Shown one piece after another: positions 26,464 to 35,078 of a stretch of DNA of 64,000 nucleotides. The number at the start of each line of letters is the position of its first letter. Position 1 is the first letter of the stretch. The stretch is from contig JAVZVD010000001.1 of the NCBI GenBank assembly GCA_038878695.1, forward strand, positions 248,001-312,000, written 5' to 3'. Both the position numbers and the translations under genes were made by a program. The notes beneath the pieces are model-generated. The model searched no databases. It saw only the letters and a program-made list of their open reading frames with translations, and was not told the DNA's origin. The stretch comes from Fervidicoccaceae archaeon. GTDB lineage: Archaea > Thermoproteota > Thermoprotei_A > Sulfolobales > Fervidicoccaceae.

Positions 26464-26609
26464 GGAGCTGCACCGGCGAATCAGTGGAGGTTCGTCTCGT
26501 CACCCAGACTCGGAGCCGTGAGTCTCCTCATCTCCGCCGATATAAGGATAAACTTGAGGGGAGATTATTCATATTTTGCGTTCTTAGAAGCTTCAGTGGC
26601 TAACCGCGG
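26464..26609 (-). promoter_or_regulatory. glmS leader with promoter and hairpin
   Basis: On the minus strand two overlapping AT-rich elements, TTTATCC (26553-26547) and TTATATC (26545-26539), could serve as TATA boxes, giving a leader of some 50-60 nt before the ATG. The leader holds a 6-bp hairpin (arms at 26506-26511 and 26520-26525, loop of 8 nt). A tandem repeat of GGCTAACCGC at 26598-26607 and 26608-26617 spans the stop codon of the next gene. The bacterial glmS ribozyme fold is not apparent. Confidence 0.4.
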
Positions 26610-27854
26610 CTAACCGCAGTATCCAGCTACGCCGCTGACCTCTTTCAGGTAGTCCGCCAGCCTCCCGATCTCGATGACCTCCTGGAGACCTTTGTCGCGG
26701 CGTCTGACTACTAGCGTCCCTGTCCTCTCCTCTCTCTCGCCAACTATCAGAGTCACGGGAGCCCACATCATTCCAGCCGAGCGTATCTTGGACCCTAGCG
26801 GTGTGGGCTCTACGTCTATCTTGTACCTGAGACGGCTCGAGGCAATGATTCTCTCGATCTCGGATATAAAATTCGACGAGACCCCGCCAACTGCGGCCAC
26901 GTAGACTTGAACGGGAGAGGCCGCGGAAGGTAGGAGAGGAGTCCCGCCCTCACTCACACGAGAGATCTCCGCCAGTAATGTGCTCATGTACAGCGCTAGG
27001 AGATTAATAGAGACTCCTCTAGCGGCTCGCATACCAATTTGAGCTGACCACTTATGGCCTAGAGCAATAATTGCTCCCTCGTTCTCGAGCACTGAGGCGC
27101 GACACGCGAGGTACCTTTCAATGACTCGCTCACTTGCCGGGAGTGAACGCTCAATGTAGAATGCGCGCTTGTTAGAGAGAATAAGCTCAGCCGGGAAAAG
27201 CGAGTCCTCGCTAGTCCAGCGCGGCTCTCGAACGAAGATTAACCCGCGACGCTCCGCGCCGCTCGAGACCTCCAATGCGACGCTTTCTATAGCCCACGCG
27301 AGTTCCGGGCTTAGCGAAAGCCCCCCCTCCTCGTTGATGCGAAGACCAAAGCGCTCAAAGTATCTCTCTGCTAGCTTCCCGAGCTCGCCTCCCTCGACTT
27401 TCACCGTGATACGAGGAATCAAAGCGCGCGGCGCGCGAGGAGCCGATCCCCCTATGTTCCTCGATAGCTCGCTGAGGGGATGGCCTGCCGCCTCCAACGA
27501 GAACCTCTTGTACCACCCGAAGGGTGCTCGATGAACCGTGAAGCCAGCTTCTCGCAGGACTCGCTCCAGCTCTCTCAGAAGATTCAGTGCCAGCGAGGGC
27601 TGAGCTGGCGAGCTCGAGAGATGTACGTAGGGATATAGCACGACCGACGACCTCTTCAGAGACCTTAGATGCGACGCGATGGACTCCACGGCTAGTGTTA
27701 CGGCCTCCGCGTCGTCTCCTTCCTCTATCGTGGTGAATGCTACTAGGCAGTCGTCGAAGCATCCGCTCTTAGGCTCGTCGTGCGGCTCAATTGCTACTGC
27801 CACTGGCTCATAGCAGAATTTGAGAGCGTGGATCTGCAGTAACCTCAAGAGCAT
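26610..27854 (-). CDS. Threonyl-tRNA synthetase editing protein without catalytic core (ThrRS-ed type)
   Basis: 414 residues. Residues 1-140 match the archaeal ThrRS editing domain (D-aminoacyl-tRNA deacylase fold): QIHALKF, LVAFTTIEEGD, VLYPYVHLSS and the strongly conserved APFGWYKRF and GHPLSELSR. The C-terminal 110 residues are an anticodon-binding domain (SPVQVYVAAV, LGSKIRSAG, GTLVVRRRD). The middle lacks class II motifs 1-3, so it cannot charge tRNA. In Aeropyrum and Sulfolobus the work is split between a catalytic ThrRS and a trans-editing protein that removes Ser from tRNA-Thr; this is the editing partner. No catalytic thrS lies in the window. Confidence 0.87.
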   Translation of the reverse strand: MLLRLLQIHALKFCYEPVAVAIEPHDEPKSGCFDDCLVAFTTIEEGDDAEAVTLAVESIASHLRSLKRSSVVLYPYVHLSSSPAQPSLALNLLRELERVLREAGFTVHRAPFGWYKRFSLEAAGHPLSELSRNIGGSAPRAPRALIPRITVKVEGGELGKLAERYFERFGLRINEEGGLSLSPELAWAIESVALEVSSGAERRGLIFVREPRWTSEDSLFPAELILSNKRAFYIERSLPASERVIERYLACRASVLENEGAIIALGHKWSAQIGMRAARGVSINLLALYMSTLLAEISRVSEGGTPLLPSAASPVQVYVAAVGGVSSNFISEIERIIASSRLRYKIDVEPTPLGSKIRSAGMMWAPVTLIVGEREERTGTLVVRRRDKGLQEVIEIGRLADYLKEVSGVAGYCG

Positions 27855-27895
27855 TACTCCCCTTCGGCGAAGAGCGCCTGATATTTTCGCTGTAC

Positions 27896-27941
27896 TATAT
27901 ATTTATACACGGAGACAGAAAAAGACAGCAGGAGCCATAGC
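27896..27941 (+). promoter_or_regulatory. radA promoter and ribosome binding site
   Basis: A clear TATA box (TATATATTTATA, 27896-27907) lies about 40 nt upstream of the radA ATG at 27942. An AGGAG Shine-Dalgarno motif is at 27930-27934, 7 nt before the start, so the short transcript leader is probably 10-20 nt. The divergent editing-protein gene starts at 27854. Confidence 0.65.
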
Positions 27942-28955
27942 ATGCAGTCGAAGACCAAATCTGGCAAGGAACGCGGGGCTCTAGAAGAGGGCGAAATCTC
28001 GGCCACCTCGACAATTAAGACTCTGACAGACTTACCCGGCATCGGGCCAGCCACGGCGGCGAAGCTGATCGAGGCAGGCTATGCGACGTTAGAAGCCATA
28101 GCGGTGGCAACTCCTCAGGAGTTGAGCGCAGTAGCCGGAATCCCTCTAGCCACGGCTCAGAAGGCCATAAAGGCCGCGCGCGAGGCCCTCGACATACGCT
28201 TTAAGACCGCGCTCGAAGTGAAGCGCGAGAGGATAAACGTTAGAAAGATAACGACGGGCAGTAAGAGCCTCGATGAGCTCCTCGGCGGAGGCATTGAGAC
28301 TAGGACCATAACAGAGTTCTTCGGCGAGTACGGGACTGGCAAGACCCAGCTGTGTCACCAGCTAGCCGTCAACGTGCAGCTGGAACCGGAGCGGGGCGGA
28401 TTATCGGGTAAAGCCGTTTACATAGACAGCGAGGGGACATTTCGGTGGGAACGAATAGAGGCCATGGCGAGAGGCGCCGGCTTAAACCCTGAACAGACCA
28501 TGGAGAACATATTGTACGTCCGAGCCGTCAACAGCGATCATCAGATGGCCATAATCGAGGAGCTGATAGACGTGGTCCCTAAGGAGGGGATAAAGCTCGT
28601 GGTCGTAGACTCCGTGACCGGACATTTCAGAGCAGAGTATCCGGGGCGCGAGAATTTGGCTGCTAGGCAGCAGAAGCTGAACCGTCACCTCCATCAACTC
28701 ATGAAACTGGCCGAAATATACAACGTTGCAGTCGTGGTGACGAATCAGGTCATGGCGAGACCGGACGTATTCTACGGAGACCCCACGCAAGCCGTCGGAG
28801 GCCACGTCCTATACCACGCGCCTGGCGTTCGAGTGCAGTTGAGAAGAAGTCGCGGCAATAAGAGAATAGCGCGCGTGGTCGACGCGCCGCACTTGCCAGA
28901 AGGAGAAGCAGTCTTCGCGATCACGGACGTAGGCATAAGAGACGCGGAGGACTAG
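27942..28955 (+). CDS. radA: DNA repair and recombination protein RadA
   Basis: 337 residues. An N-terminal helix-hairpin-helix domain ([15 protein letters not shown], about 26-40) precedes the RecA-type core with Walker A GEYGTGKT near 130-137, [12 protein letters not shown] as Walker B, and VTNQV and GGHVLYH as loops of the DNA-binding surface. RadA coats single-stranded DNA and catalyses strand exchange; besides repair it would recombine DNA taken up by a Ced-like importer such as the one encoded in this window. It is preceded by a good promoter and is apparently monocistronic. Confidence 0.97.
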   Translation: MQSKTKSGKERGALEEGEISATSTIKTLTDLPGIGPATAAKLIEAGYATLEAIAVATPQELSAVAGIPLATAQKAIKAAREALDIRFKTALEVKRERINVRKITTGSKSLDELLGGGIETRTITEFFGEYGTGKTQLCHQLAVNVQLEPERGGLSGKAVYIDSEGTFRWERIEAMARGAGLNPEQTMENILYVRAVNSDHQMAIIEELIDVVPKEGIKLVVVDSVTGHFRAEYPGRENLAARQQKLNRHLHQLMKLAEIYNVAVVVTNQVMARPDVFYGDPTQAVGGHVLYHAPGVRVQLRRSRGNKRIARVVDAPHLPEGEAVFAITDVGIRDAED

Positions 28956-29352
28956 AGCTAGGGCCAACCATTAGAGGCTTATTCACTACCGCTCTAGGAG
29001 CTCTACATCTAATCGTTCAGCGACGCTACCCATTCCCGGACAGCGAGCGCCCCTTCCACCTGCCTCCCTCATTACTTCCGTCTACTACGGTCGAAATAAC
29101 GTGTTATTGCGTTTCGAGGGCGATCGCAAATGGCACGCGAGGGGAAAACAGAGCTCTACGCGAGGATCTCGTTCATCGCGTGTTAAAGTCTATAACGTCG
29201 AAGTTGCAAAGCGAGTATACTGGGGCGAGAAGCATGGGGGGAAGACAGAGGACGACACTCTTCATGGAGACTAGCGAGAGAAGAGGGGTCGAGGGGCAGA
29301 AGAGCGAAAAGCAGAAGGGCGAGAAGAAGGGTCAGCGATAGCGCTCTAATAA
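28956..29352. other. 397-nt spacer between radA and the SPOUT gene
   Basis: No convincing gene. It holds an inverted repeat AATAAC-GT-GTTATT (29095-29108), a TATA-like TCTATAAC (about 29189-29196), and a possible 35-residue reading frame (see next entry). The remainder shows no homology that I can see. It is the longest gene-poor stretch in the window apart from the pseudogene. Confidence 0.5.
29234..29341 (+). CDS. Possible 35-residue basic/charged small protein
   Basis: An ATG at 29234 opens 35 codons to TAG, giving a Lys/Arg/Glu/Gln-rich peptide (for example ETSERRGVEGQKSEKQKGEKK). GTATACTGG about 20 nt upstream could act as a TATA element. Low complexity and small size mean this may be chance; I list it because the spacer is otherwise empty. 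Confidence 0.22.
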   Translation: MGGRQRTTLFMETSERRGVEGQKSEKQKGEKKGQR

Positions 29353-30273
29353 GTGAGGGTACTAGAGAGCGCCGGCCTCGGGCCCGAGGAGGAGCCTCTA
29401 TTGTCGCTTATTGATGTCGCGATTCTACTACCAAGGTGTACCCTTGAAAACGAGCCCGACCTTCTCAGATCAACCATCAAGGCGTGGCTCATAGCTAGAT
29501 TCTCCGCGATTTATAGGGTAAGTACTGTGGGGATCTATCGTAGTCGCTCTAGCGACAAGGAGTGCCGCAACGAAGGGGAGTTGCTGTCTCTATTGCTCTC
29601 CTACATGAGGGCGCCGCCCTACCTCAAGAAGAAACTCTTCTCCGTGAAGAAAGAGCTCAAATACGTTGGGTTGGCCCCGCCGCTTCAAATACCAACTCAC
29701 ACAGTCTCCGAGAAACCTGTCGTCGGTGAGGTGAGGGAAGCTCTCGTGGTGAAGGTCTCGAGGGGGAGAGCTCTACTCCACATAGGACTTGATGCCCCCG
29801 TGTGGGTTGAGGCCTCCGTGCGTGAGGTGAGACCAGGTTCGACGCTTTTTATCCGCGTGAAAGGAACCGAGCCATTAGAGGTAGAAATCTTGAGATCTGC
29901 GCCAAACGACGTCTACGTCGGCTATTCGGTGATCAACATAAATGATGTAGTAGCGCATCTCAGGGAGAGCGGCCGTCGCGGAGTCTACCGCCTGGGCACT
30001 TCTAGGTTAGGTGATCCTCTGGACAAGTCGCTTGAGAGGATGAAACGGAAAATCGCTAACTCGAGGGGAGTTTTACTGCTCTTCGGTGAGCCAAGGCGCG
30101 GCATATTCGACGTGCTTCGCGAACTCGGGGCAGAGCCGAGCGATGTCCTAGACGACGTGGTCAACTTGATCCCTGCCCAGGGCACCAAGACGGTTAGGAC
30201 GGAGGAGGCGCTAGCGGCTGCTCTCCAAACGGTGAGACTTCTCGAAGCTCTCTCTACAAGCTCTGCAAGCTAA
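29353..30273 (+). CDS. SPOUT-superfamily RNA methyltransferase (COG2106-type)
   Basis: 306 residues from a GTG. The first half starts with a strand ending in VAILLPRCTLEN and contains an inserted OB-like domain (about 125-200), and the C-terminal part shows the SPOUT knot region (LLLFGEPRRGIFDVL, then VVNLIPAQGTKTVRTEEAL). The family corresponds to archaeal proteins of known SPOUT fold encoded next to rpl3, thought to methylate rRNA. It lies 90 nt upstream of the L3 gene, which supports this assignment. Confidence 0.82.
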   Translation: MRVLESAGLGPEEEPLLSLIDVAILLPRCTLENEPDLLRSTIKAWLIARFSAIYRVSTVGIYRSRSSDKECRNEGELLSLLLSYMRAPPYLKKKLFSVKKELKYVGLAPPLQIPTHTVSEKPVVGEVREALVVKVSRGRALLHIGLDAPVWVEASVREVRPGSTLFIRVKGTEPLEVEILRSAPNDVYVGYSVININDVVAHLRESGRRGVYRLGTSRLGDPLDKSLERMKRKIANSRGVLLLFGEPRRGIFDVLRELGAEPSDVLDDVVNLIPAQGTKTVRTEEALAAALQTVRLLEALSTSSAS

Positions 30274-30363
30274 ATAAGGCCGCGCCGCACATTCAGCGGA
30301 GCGACGCTGGGAGAAAACTGTCGAGTCCTCAGGAGTCGAGCTGAGTCAAGAGGGTAAGGTGAG

Positions 30364-31410
30364 ATGGGTCATAGAAAGAAGCACGCCCCGAGACGCGGCA
30401 GCCTCGGAGTTAGACCACGTAAGAGAGCTTCGAGCATAATACCTAGGATCAGGAGCTGGCCAAGAGTCGAGGAAGGGCCGGTCAAGCCTCTCGGCTTCTT
30501 GGGGTATAAGGTTGGCATGACGCACGCAATTATAATAGACGATAGGCCGGGAAGCCCAACGTACGGCAGAGAAATTTTCGCGCCGCTCACGGTCGTGGAG
30601 ACCCCACCTATGATCGTCGCTGGCGTGAGACTCTACGAATCGGGCTCGAGCGGTGGGAAGAGCCTAAGAGCACTCACGGAAGTTTGGGCTTCTCTCGATA
30701 TATTGGAGAGAGCTCACGTGAGGAGGCTCATCAAGAACTTCCATGGAACTAGTGAGGAGATCAAATCTAAGGTAGAGGGGCTTATCGATAGAATTTCCGA
30801 CGTGAGATTGCTCATGTTATCGCAGCCCTCGCTCATCACCGGTGTTCCAAAGAAGAAACCGGACCTCGTGGAAGTGGCTCTAGCTGGCATCGATGTGAGC
30901 GAGAAGTTGAATTACGCTCTCTCTAAGATCGGTAGCGCCGTGAGGGTGAGTGAGATCTTCAGGGCTGGGCAATTCGTCGATGTGCTTGGGGTGACGAAGG
31001 GCAAAGGCTTCCAAGGCGTAATAAAGAGGTTCGGCGTGAAGGAGCTTCCAAGGTGGCACAAGCATAGGAAGCACAGTAGAACGGTCGGTTCACGAGGATC
31101 CAGGGTGGGGGCGCTCTCAAGCACCCCCCAAGCCGGACAGATGGGCTTCCATCAGAGAACCGAGTATAACAAGAGAATAATCTACGTTGGTCTCGCCGAA
31201 GCGAGCGACTCCCTGAAGGAGTTCACGCCACCTGGTGGGTGGCATAGATATGGGCTGTTGAGGTCAGATTTTGTAGTGATATTGGGGTCGGTGCAGGGGC
31301 CACCCAAGAGGCCGTTGATACTCAGGCACCCAGTGAGGCCTATACCGTGGGAACCAGCCGGCGCGCCGAGGATTCTCTACATAGACGCGTCACACCGAAT
31401 GTTGACCTAA
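30364..31410 (+). CDS. rpl3: Large subunit ribosomal protein L3
   Basis: 348 residues starting at ATG after a GGTAAGGTGAG leader. L3 hallmarks: GHRKKHAPRRGSLG at the N-terminus, KPLGFLGYKVGMTH, VLGVTKGKGFQG, and the HRKHSRTVGSRG segment that enters the peptidyl-transferase region. First gene of a ribosomal protein block L3-L4-L23-L2. Confidence 0.97.
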   Translation: MGHRKKHAPRRGSLGVRPRKRASSIIPRIRSWPRVEEGPVKPLGFLGYKVGMTHAIIIDDRPGSPTYGREIFAPLTVVETPPMIVAGVRLYESGSSGGKSLRALTEVWASLDILERAHVRRLIKNFHGTSEEIKSKVEGLIDRISDVRLLMLSQPSLITGVPKKKPDLVEVALAGIDVSEKLNYALSKIGSAVRVSEIFRAGQFVDVLGVTKGKGFQGVIKRFGVKELPRWHKHRKHSRTVGSRGSRVGALSSTPQAGQMGFHQRTEYNKRIIYVGLAEASDSLKEFTPPGGWHRYGLLRSDFVVILGSVQGPPKRPLILRHPVRPIPWEPAGAPRILYIDASHRMLT

Positions 31411-31452
31411 TCGATGAGATGAGGTCTCCGAATATACTAACGGTGAGGCAAC

Positions 31453-32268
31453 ATGCCTATCTTCATTGATAACAGCTCGGCGAAAAGAGTCCCTGTGTAT
31501 GGAATCAATGGGGTTCAAGTGGGAGAGGTAGTGCTGCCCCCTATATTCCGGGCTCCTATTAGGAGAGACCTGATCCTGCGCGCTTTCCTCGCGGAGTTTA
31601 CGGCCTCGCTCCAGCCCAAGGGCCGAGACCCCATGGCTGGCAAGAGAACTTCAGCCAGGAGCCTCGGCGTGGGCTACGGCCTCGCTAGAGTCCCAAGAGT
31701 GCGAGGAACAACGCGCGCCGCTTTCGTTAACTTCGCGGTGGGCGGCATGGTGGCGCACCCTCCACGTGTCGAGGAAAGGATAAGAGAAAACATAAATCGA
31801 AGAGAGAGGCTCCTAGCGACAATAAGCGCAATCTCGTCGACTACGGACCCCAATCTCGTTAAGAGAAGAGGGCACAGATTCTCCGCGGAGATACTCCCCA
31901 TCGTGCTCCACGACGAAGTCGAGCAAAACGTGAGGAGCGCTAAGGAAGCGAGGGCGCTCATGGAGGCTTTAGGGGTCTACGAGGACATCGAGAGGTCTAA
32001 GGATAGGACTCGAATAAAGGCTGGACGGGGCAAAATGCGCGGTCGGAAATACGTCGAGCCTAAGAGCTTGCTGTTCGTCTTGAGCTCGCGCCTCTCACCA
32101 CTGGCCCGGAGCGTGAGGAACTTTCCGGGCGTCGACGTAGAGACCGCGGCGACGCTGAGCGTCCTTAGCCTAGCTCCCGGCGGGATCCCTGGGCGACTAG
32201 CGATTTACACGATCTCCTCGCTCGACGCGCTGCAGAAGAGGTTCGAGGAGTTGCTAGTGGTGAAATAG
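31453..32268 (+). CDS. rpl4: Large subunit ribosomal protein L4
   Basis: 271 residues. L4 features include the [18 protein letters not shown] loop that lines the exit tunnel, the basic extended loop with [17 protein letters not shown], and [12 protein letters not shown]. It starts 43 nt after rpl3 and ends 2 nt before rpl23, in the usual order. Confidence 0.97.
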   Translation: MPIFIDNSSAKRVPVYGINGVQVGEVVLPPIFRAPIRRDLILRAFLAEFTASLQPKGRDPMAGKRTSARSLGVGYGLARVPRVRGTTRAAFVNFAVGGMVAHPPRVEERIRENINRRERLLATISAISSTTDPNLVKRRGHRFSAEILPIVLHDEVEQNVRSAKEARALMEALGVYEDIERSKDRTRIKAGRGKMRGRKYVEPKSLLFVLSSRLSPLARSVRNFPGVDVETAATLSVLSLAPGGIPGRLAIYTISSLDALQKRFEELLVVK

Positions 32269-32270
32269 TA

Positions 32271-32534
32271 ATGGAGAAGTCTTTCGAGGTCCTGATAAAA
32301 CCTTTGCACACCGAGAAGGCCCTCAATTACATAGAACGCTACAACACTCTAGTGTTCATTGTGGATAGAAGAGCTACGAAGCATCAGATAAAGCGCGCAG
32401 TAGAGGAGACCTTCGGCGTCAAGGTGAAGGAAGTGCGAACGCTCATAACGCCCAAGGGCGAGAAGAAAGCTATGGTGAAGCTGGCCGAGGGATACAATGC
32501 CGAGGAAGTGGCTACTAGGTTAGGTGTGCTCTGA
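32271..32534 (+). CDS. rpl23: Large subunit ribosomal protein L23
   Basis: 87 residues, full length for archaeal L23: [36 protein letters not shown], and the C-terminal [17 protein letters not shown]. It binds 23S rRNA at the exit of the polypeptide tunnel and serves as a docking site for SRP. Tight spacing on both sides indicates one transcript. Confidence 0.97.
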   Translation: MEKSFEVLIKPLHTEKALNYIERYNTLVFIVDRRATKHQIKRAVEETFGVKVKEVRTLITPKGEKKAMVKLAEGYNAEEVATRLGVL

Positions 32535-32554
32535 TGCGCGAAGGTGAGGGCTAG

Positions 32555-33277
32555 TTGGGGAAGAGGACATTAGTGCAGAGAAAGGGCCGCGGGGGGCCTA
32601 CCTTTAGGAGTAGAAGGCATCTGAAGATAGCCCCAGCCAAATACCCACCCGTCACGGAGAAAACTATCAGGGGAATAGTCGAGGACATACTTCACGAGCC
32701 CGGTCGGTGGACCCCTCTAGCTAAGATAAGAGTGATAGAAGATGGTTCAATCTTCTACGTGCCCGCGGCCGAGGGCCTCTTTATTGGGCAAACGATCTTC
32801 ATAGGTCCTGAGGCCGAGCCGCGCAACGGCAATGTGCTCCCCCTCGAGAAAATACCCGAGGGCACGCAGGTATTCAACGTAGAGCTGAGGGAAGGAGATG
32901 GGGGAAAGTTGGCCAGACAGGCCGGCTCCTATGCCGTCCTGATAGGGAAGACGGGGCAAGGCAAGGTGGTATTGTTATTGCCCAGCGGCAAGACGAAGGA
33001 AGTCGACGGGAAGGCGAGGGCTACCATAGGGATTCCGGCCAGCGGTGGCAAGATCGAGAAGCCTCTCCTCAAGGCCGGAGCGGCTTATCATAAGTGGAAG
33101 CCGAAGGCCAGGAAGTGGCCCATCGTGCGCGGCGTAGCCATGAATGCGGCTTCGCACCCGTGGGGCGGTGGCAGTCATCAGTCCGAGGGTAAGCCCACGA
33201 CGGTCTCGAGGAACGCTCCACCCGGTAGAAAGGTAGGCCATATAGCGGCTAGAAGAACCGGGAGGAGGAAGAGATAG
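32555..33277 (+). CDS. rpl2: Large subunit ribosomal protein L2
   Basis: 240 residues from a TTG start. The catalytic-centre loop region AMNAASHPWGGGSHQSEG is intact, with the conserved His in GGGSH, and the basic tail ends in RRTGRRKR. Normally S19, L22 and S3 follow in archaeal operons; here an unknown small protein follows. Confidence 0.97.
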   Translation: MGKRTLVQRKGRGGPTFRSRRHLKIAPAKYPPVTEKTIRGIVEDILHEPGRWTPLAKIRVIEDGSIFYVPAAEGLFIGQTIFIGPEAEPRNGNVLPLEKIPEGTQVFNVELREGDGGKLARQAGSYAVLIGKTGQGKVVLLLPSGKTKEVDGKARATIGIPASGGKIEKPLLKAGAAYHKWKPKARKWPIVRGVAMNAASHPWGGGSHQSEGKPTTVSRNAPPGRKVGHIAARRTGRRKR

Positions 33278-33314
33278 GAAGCCTCGAACGTGTCACCTAT
33301 GCGGAGGGTGTCAC

Positions 33315-33563
33315 GTGGTCAAAGCCTACAGATTCTACTACACGACTTTCTACGATGAAGAGCACGAGAGGGTCAAAGCCTATATCAAGGGGCTTTTCGG
33401 CATCGAGCCGATAGAGCACACATCGAGGATCCCAGGCTTTCGATGGATCGAGGTCAGATTCACCCGCGAGCTGCCGAAGGTGAACATAGAATCTTTGATA
33501 GAGTCTCTGAAGAAGATGTTGGGCGGAGACGCGTATGTGAGAGTCGACGTGATAGATCTCTGA
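33315..33563 (+). CDS. Hypothetical 82-residue protein downstream of rpl2
   Basis: 82 residues from a GTG preceded by a GGAGGGTG purine stretch. The order strand-helix-strand-strand-helix-strand can be read (AYRFYYTT, HERVKAYIKGLFG, FRWIEVRFT, SLIESLKKML, AYVRVDVIDL), which would suit a ferredoxin-like fold. I do not recognise it; it does not match S19, L22 or LX. Its position, 37 nt after rpl2, suggests a translation-related role. Confidence 0.65.
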   Translation: MVKAYRFYYTTFYDEEHERVKAYIKGLFGIEPIEHTSRIPGFRWIEVRFTRELPKVNIESLIESLKKMLGGDAYVRVDVIDL

Positions 33564-33662
33564 GTGTTGTGAGCGCTGACCGATCTACCCTTCAATTATT
33601 AAGCGCAGGGACTGAGAAGCCGGGCCAAAGAAGAGAACTGGGGCTTCTCGTCGACAACGCGC

Positions 33663-34673
33663 TTGGCCCGAGTCTTGATGCTCGGAGCTGGTATTTCCGA
33701 CTTTGCGGCAGCATTGGAGTTAGCGAATAAAACATCGATCAAGGTAGAACTTTTCGACCGTGGCGCTAGCTACTCGAGGTCGTGCGGTGAAGCGGCGATG
33801 AGAGAGCTCGAGAATATAAGTCCCGTAGAATTACCAATAGTAGCCGAAGTCTCGAGCTTTCATTTCGATCTGAGAGGTGGCGAGTCCTTCGAAGCAGACT
33901 TCACTAGTCCCGCGTGGTATATCATTGACAGGGGGCGTGAATGGCCTCGTTAAGAAAAATGAGGCGCGCAGAGCCGGCGCTAGGCTCCACTTTTTGCGCG
34001 TCAGAGACCCCCGGCCGTCAACAACGGCTCACCCCTGATAGATGCCAGGAGGGCCCTGGGTCGCTGGAAGCCTCGGGGAAAAGCCTCTGCTCTTAGAGCG
34101 ATCGCGAAGGCTGAGTGGAGCGGGGACCCGGCGGTCCTCGAGTACGACTCGAGACGCCTCACACCATCCTGGATCTTTCCCAGAAGACGTGGTCTCGTCA
34201 ATGTCGAGATCGCTCGTGCGCGTAGCGGAAACAGCAGAAATCTAATCGATGACTTGAGAGCCAATATCGAGGCTCACCCGAGGGGCGCCAAGGCTCTGAA
34301 TACGAGAGGATCCCTAATAGTAATAGTCGTCGGTGGTCCGGCGCCATGGAAGATCCATGGAAGATAGGTCCTCTCCTACGCGTTGGCGAGGCTGGAGGCT
34401 ATGTTCGCCCGCTGACCCACGAGGGCATAAGAACATCATCTACTCATGCGCTTCGCATAGCCGAAGCGATAACCAAGGTAGTAGATCTTCGGGAGGCTCT
34501 GAAAAATAGCTCGCTCGAAGCTTTCTGAGCTAGAATTAGAATCGCAGTTAAGGCTCAAAGCGCATCTTTTAAGAGTTCTAGAGAACATCGACCCAACGAT
34601 TAGAGCACTGCTGCTATCGAGTCTCAGGAGAAGCTTCGTTGAGAGGTTTCTGAAGACCGCGACATCGGTTTGA
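33663..34673 (+). pseudogene. Decayed geranylgeranyl reductase family (FAD-dependent) pseudogene
   Basis: The pieces of a geranylgeranyl reductase occur in the right order but in different frames. 33663-33953 encodes a Rossmann start whose GxGxxG is damaged (LGAGISDFAAA), then SCGEA and SPAWYIIDRG; the frame stops at 33951. The next frame continues with VNGLVKKNEARRAGARLHF. About 34135-34350 encodes PSWIFPRRRGLVNVEI. 34346-34528 encodes VGEAGGYVRPLTHEGIRTS, the conserved FAD-binding motif of the family, then stops. 34600-34673 encodes the C-terminal helix. Intact enzymes saturate archaeal lipid chains. At least three frameshifts or stops make a working product unlikely; sequencing error would have to hit several times. 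Confidence 0.75.
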
Positions 34674-34733
34674 GCGACGTCTTCACCGCGACAGTTCTTT
34701 CAACTTATAAGACAATAATAAAATTAAAATTGT
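34674..34733. other. AT-rich spacer between pseudogene and acylphosphatase
   Basis: About 60 nt, of which 34694-34745 is almost pure A/T (CTTATAAGACAATAATAAAA and onward). It separates the pseudogene from the convergent acylphosphatase gene and even runs into the last codons of the latter. No gene or repeat seen. Confidence 0.45.
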
Positions 34734-35030
34734 TTAATAAATTATAACAAAATCGTCGAACTCTCCGCGATAATCTTGCCACTCCAGCGTAACGCGCCTC
34801 ACCTTTGCTCGCGGAGGACCTCGCAGAGCCCACGTGATTACTCTCAGCACGTTCTCAAGCTCCCCCTCTATGACCGCCTCGACGCTGCCGTCCGGGTTGT
34901 TCCTGACCCATCCTTTTACTCCGTTGTTTAAGGCCACTCTGCGCATGTTCGCCCTGAAGAAGACCCCCTGCACTTCGCCTTCGATGCGCAGTCTGGCTCT
35001 CGCGCCTTCCAGAGAAAAGACACCCCCCAC
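34734..35030 (-). CDS. acyP: Acylphosphatase
   Basis: 98 residues from a GTG. The signature [14 protein letters not shown] (about 18-31) gives the catalytic Arg of GxVQGVxFR, and [17 protein letters not shown] supplies the catalytic Asn. The enzyme hydrolyses acyl phosphates. Slightly longer than the 90-residue norm because of an N-terminal extension; a later start is possible. Convergent with the upstream pseudogene. Confidence 0.93.
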   Translation of the reverse strand: MGGVFSLEGARARLRIEGEVQGVFFRANMRRVALNNGVKGWVRNNPDGSVEAVIEGELENVLRVITWALRGPPRAKVRRVTLEWQDYRGEFDDFVIIY

Positions 35031-35078
35031 TTATTTTCCCTCCTTAGGCGGGAAATAAGCGGAAGACGTGAGGGTGTA

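Noticed and set aside
26464-26609. glmS ribozyme/riboswitch
   Set aside because: This is a bacterial element; the leader here is short and forms only a small hairpin.
33315-33563. Assignment of the 82-residue protein as ribosomal S19, L22 or LX
   Set aside because: None of the signature segments of those proteins is present.
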